Shown piece after piece: positions 6,474 to 7,968 of a stretch of DNA of 7,968 nt. The notes below the pieces were generated by a model. It was not told the origin of the DNA. It worked only from the letters and a program-made list of their open reading frames with translations, and made no database searches. Made by a program: the position numbers and the translations under genes. The stretch's first letter is position 1, and the number at the start of each line of letters is the position of its first letter. Source of the stretch: Candidatus Buchananbacteria bacterium RIFCSPLOWO2_02_FULL_46_11b (GTDB lineage Bacteria > Patescibacteriota > Patescibacteriia > Buchananbacterales > UBA6539); NCBI GenBank assembly GCA_001817615.1, contig MHIR01000072.1, forward strand, positions 23,817-31,784. The letters run 5' to 3'.

Positions 6474-6542
6474 ATAAATTAAGAAAATAAGTCAAATTTT
6501 GTCAAATTTACCAAGCGAACCGGCTAGCTCGTGTTAGGTGAA
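6474..6542. repeat. Right inverted-repeat end of the hicBA segment, with hicA 3'-end remnant
   Basis: Bases 6474-6490 are identical to the complement of 5720-5736, the last codons and stop of hicA (KLRK-stop, plus strand here). TCAAATTTACC (6502-6512), GGCTAGC (6522-6528) and GTTAGGTGAA (6533-6542) then follow in the same order as the sequence downstream of hicA. The rest of that hicA copy is gone: upstream codons no longer resemble HicA. The hairpin found in the left copy is absent. Confidence 0.65.
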
Positions 6543-6562
6543 GTACAATTTTTATTAATTTT
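6533..6562 (+). repeat. Inverted repeat, left flank of the nuclease gene
   Basis: GTTAGGTGAAG followed by TACAATTTTTATTAATTTT (6544-6562) is repeated, inverted, at 7095-7125. The last 19 bases are a perfect match and the outer part matches imperfectly (GTTAGGTGAAG versus GTTATGCTGAAA). The final codons and stop of the nuclease gene lie inside this copy. Confidence 0.8.
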
Positions 6563-7091
6563 GAGATCGCACGATAATGGTAATATTATTTTTTAGCAAT
6601 TTGTCTTGTAATTCAATACTTAAATCGTTAGCTTTCTTTTGTATTTTATTTTGGCAAACTATAAAGCAAATAACGTGCGAATGTCTTAAAGAAGCTATTA
6701 GTGCTTGGCCAATTGACCTTTGTAGATCACCCGGCAGAGAACTACTTTTTTCATTACGCCTTTTTGAGTATTTAATTTCAATATATATCGTCCCATTTTC
6801 TTTTAGGTCAATGAATATGTCCCCGGTGTTAGAACAGCCAAAAACAATTACATTTTGGAATACTTTTGACGCCGACCATAATCTTTTTTCTGCTTTGGTT
6901 TTACCATGGGCATAAACTGTTTTATTTAATTCAGTCTCGTCTTTAATATTAATTTTTTCTTTAACAAGATCTTTTATATTTTGTAAAATATAATTTTCTA
7001 ACTCCGCTTCTCTGCTGAAGTCAGAAGGGAATTTGATTAGTTTCAATTTATTTTCTAACTCATTCACTATTTCATTTAATAATTCGCTCAT
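6555..7091 (-). CDS. PD-(D/E)XK-type nuclease candidate, 178 aa
   Basis: The protein has the sequence pattern of the restriction-endonuclease-like fold. An N-terminal helix with an acidic residue (REAELENYI, about 27-34) is followed by a strand with G90-D91-I-F-I-D, then Y-I-E105-I-K107 as the D…ExK metal-binding core, and then a helix with Q124 and Q129 (GDLQRSIGQALIASL) leading to the strand HVICFIV. This predicts Mg-dependent DNA cleavage in the cytosol. There is no methylase, specificity domain or helicase fused or adjacent. A role in defence, in DNA repair or as a mobile-element enzyme is open. The gene is AT-rich, starts 34 nt inside the site at 7119-7125, has no clear Shine-Dalgarno sequence, and is framed by inverted repeats on both sides. 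Confidence in the gene is good and in the fold moderate. Confidence 0.72.
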   Translation of the reverse strand: MSELLNEIVNELENKLKLIKFPSDFSREAELENYILQNIKDLVKEKINIKDETELNKTVYAHGKTKAEKRLWSASKVFQNVIVFGCSNTGDIFIDLKENGTIYIEIKYSKRRNEKSSSLPGDLQRSIGQALIASLRHSHVICFIVCQNKIQKKANDLSIELQDKLLKNNITIIVRSQN

Positions 7092-7094
7092 AGA

Positions 7095-7125
7095 AAAATT
7101 AATAAAAATTGTATTTCAGCATAAC
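7095..7125 (-). repeat. Inverted repeat, right flank of the nuclease gene
   Basis: Read on the minus strand it is GTTATGCTGAAA followed by TACAATTTTTATTAATTTT (complement of 7095-7113), a perfect 19-bp match to 6544-6562 with an imperfect match beyond. It overlaps the leader of the nuclease gene and the end of the 7119-7274 element. Confidence 0.8.
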
Positions 7126-7274
7126 GCGCGCGCCTGATGCGAAGTGACGGGATGGCCGGCCGCGGCCGGCCAGACCGGCATTTCGCATAGGCGATGTTTG
7201 CCGTAGCGTAGCGGAGGCAAATATGGGTGGAGCGACGAGGCACGAGGAGCGTAACCGCATACACGCTGTTATAC
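7119..7274 (-). repeat. 156-bp GC-rich foldable element, attC-like ends
   Basis: Read on the minus strand, the element starts GTATAAC (complement of 7268-7274) and ends GTTATGC (complement of 7119-7125). These termini can pair over 7 bp with one wobble. Inside, GCGTG pairs with CGCGC and ATGCG with CGCAT, giving an imperfect stem like that of integron attC sites. The centre carries a perfect 20-bp palindrome (7153-7172, TGGCCGGCCG and its complement) inside TGCGAA/TTCGCA, and a TTTGCC/GGCAAA hairpin (7197-7222). The ends fit the attC R''/R' consensus (RYYYAAC, GTTRRRY) only partly. A large MITE-like repeat is the alternative. Confidence 0.5.
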
Positions 7275-7348
7275 GCTGTTCAAAAAATATTTTTCATTCA
7301 ATTTCATTCTGACAGGCTTTTTATTTAATAATCATAAATTTGTTTTTT

Positions 7349-7399
7349 GTTTTGGATTTTGGGCAGAGGGGTTAGGGGTGAATGCCCAAAATTCAAAAC
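7349..7399. repeat. 17-bp hairpin containing a GGTTAGGGGTGAAT repeat
   Basis: Bases 7349-7365 (ending TTTTGGGCA) pair with 7383-7399 (starting TGCCCAAAA) with one G-T wobble and a 17-nt loop. The loop and 3' arm include GGTTAGGGGTGAAT (7370-7383), which recurs in direct orientation at 7955-7968. No T-run follows on either strand, so a terminator role is not assured. It lies downstream of the 153-aa gene. Confidence 0.65.
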
Positions 7400-7475
7400 T
7401 CCTTATTCTTTTCTTTCAAATAAATAGTCAAAAAGGAAGGGGTTTAAGGGGAGGGAATTTTTGCCTTTTATTTGT

Positions 7476-7937
7476 TTATTCATGATCCTTGTTAGGATTT
7501 TGATCCGTCATATCGGCAACTACGGAAAGAAAGACACCCTGAACAGAACTATCTATTCTCAATTTAGTGTTCTGTGAGTGATACCAAAAGCAAGTATATT
7601 TTTTATCAATTTCAAGCCGAGCATTTTTCTTGATATAAACATAGTTTCCAAAACTACCGCTATAGTTAATAAAGAGATCATCATTTTGATCAATCCGCTC
7701 TAACACAGCATCATAGGATCGTTGATCTGTGGATGCATTAGTCTCATAAGTAATCAGATTGTCTTCGTCACTTAAAACATAGATAAGAATGCCACCTTCA
7801 TTGCCCATGGCCCCCATGGGAGAAATTTCACAATAAATCACTTTATCAAAGTTGATGGAATTCAAATTTTCAGCCGTTATGATTACGCTTTCTGGAAAAA
7901 CTATCGGCTTTTCTAATGTTCCTCTGTATAATTTCAT
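7476..7937 (-). CDS. Hypothetical protein, 153 aa, family not recognised
   Basis: A complete frame runs from ATG (complement of 7935-7937) to TAA. The sequence is acidic and dominated by alternating hydrophobic segments typical of an all-beta protein (for example KVIYCEISPMG, GGILIYVLS, YVYIKKNARLEI, GVFLSVVADM). There are no signal peptide, membrane segment or catalytic motif. Only two cysteines are present, so zinc binding is unlikely. It ends in a polar tail (DQNPNKDHE). It is on the same strand as the nuclease candidate and hicBA, but about 385 nt away from the former, so a shared transcript is doubtful. No Shine-Dalgarno sequence is visible. Matching GGTTAGGGGTGAAT repeats lie on both sides. 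Its size, base composition and setting suit accessory cargo; the function is unknown. Confidence 0.65.
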   Translation of the reverse strand: MKLYRGTLEKPIVFPESVIITAENLNSINFDKVIYCEISPMGAMGNEGGILIYVLSDEDNLITYETNASTDQRSYDAVLERIDQNDDLFINYSGSFGNYVYIKKNARLEIDKKYTCFWYHSQNTKLRIDSSVQGVFLSVVADMTDQNPNKDHE

Positions 7938-7954
7938 AAAGTTATATTTTGCTA

Positions 7955-7968
7955 GGTTAGGGGTGAAT
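7955..7968. repeat. Direct copy of GGTTAGGGGTGAAT at the right edge
   Basis: This 14-mer is identical to 7370-7383 and is cut by the window end, so the true repeat may be longer. The two copies bracket the 153-aa gene. The sequence type resembles common dispersed intergenic repeats, so the flanking may be fortuitous. Confidence 0.6.

Larger units (their letters stand above)
6162..6554. other. Gene-free spacer between hicB and the nuclease candidate
   Basis: This 393-nt spacer holds, in order, an AT-rich stretch upstream of hicB (6162-6239) where only weak minus-strand -10-like boxes are seen, a nested palindromic repeat block (6240-6412), an AT-rich stretch with no recognised feature (6413-6473), and the right-hand inverted-repeat end of the hicBA segment (6474-6542). 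No convincing coding frame was found; only a hicA 3'-end remnant (HKLRK-stop on the plus strand) is visible. Confidence 0.6.
7092..7475. other. Gene-free spacer with palindromic elements
   Basis: This 384-nt spacer contains the right-hand copy of the nuclease-flanking inverted repeat (7095-7125), the GC-rich foldable element (7119-7274), an AT-rich part with nothing recognised (7281-7348), a hairpin (7349-7399), and a purine-rich stretch (7430-7458; GGAAGGGG, GGGGAGGG). No coding frame with family resemblance was found on either strand. Confidence 0.6.

Noticed and set aside
6511..6530. tRNA-like GGTTCG (minus strand) resembling a T-loop
   Set aside because: No acceptor, anticodon or D arm can be assembled around it; it belongs to the inverted-repeat end.
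6426..6539. Complete attC site ending at GTTAGGT (6533-6539)
   Set aside because: ATTCAAC near 6426 fits the R'' consensus, but the inner arms between it and 6533 do not pair, so only the end box is attC-like.
6577..6915. Plus-strand open frame of 112 codons opposite the nuclease candidate
   Set aside because: It is antisense to a gene with a convincing D…ExK pattern, and its translation is low-complexity hydrophobic with no family resemblance.

Overview
The window looks like a piece of a Candidate Phyla Radiation (Patescibacteria, probably Parcubacteria-group) chromosome. This is an inference from several features: a class A penicillin-binding protein with Ig-like domains at its C-terminus, a short GalT/HIT-type nucleotidyltransferase, a minimal HicB/HicA pair, spacers crowded with palindromes, and standard-code genes ending in TAA or TAG. 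No rRNA or tRNA gene is visible to fix the taxonomy.

Left part (1-2404). A GalT-family gene enters across the left edge and ends at 892. Two tandem hairpins, an AT-rich inverted repeat and a bidirectional terminator follow. A convergent minus-strand gene (1112-2233, 373 aa, family not recognised) then appears, with a good -35/-10 promoter at 2376-2404 and a structured leader of about 136 nt. Its codon use looks unlike that of its neighbours.

Middle (2405-5598). A nested palindrome, built around a 28-bp GTAGAGACGCAA-type repeat, sits between two divergent promoters. The right-hand promoter drives the 953-aa bifunctional peptidoglycan synthase at 2624-5485, which ends at a bidirectional terminator.

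Right part (5601-7968). This is an accessory region. It has four small minus-strand genes: hicB-hicA (overlapping by 8 nt), a 178-aa PD-(D/E)XK-type nuclease candidate, and a 153-aa protein of unknown family. The genes are separated by complex palindromic spacers. Three related sites carry the core TTCA(G/C)C(A)TAAC: 5604-5613 and 7115-7125 in one orientation, and 6533-6542 in the other. The hicBA pair is bracketed by inverted repeats that include a copy of the hicA 3' end. The nuclease gene is bracketed by inverted repeats with a perfect 19-bp core. A 156-bp foldable element at 7119-7274 has ends resembling the R''/R' boxes of integron attC sites. I read this as a small array of mobile or invertible defence/TA cassettes. 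The recombinase is not in the window, so the mechanism is a hypothesis.

How the genes relate: the GalT-like enzyme (sugar-nucleotide metabolism) and the peptidoglycan synthase both serve the cell envelope, but nothing shows that they are co-regulated. The right-hand genes resemble selfish or defensive cargo.
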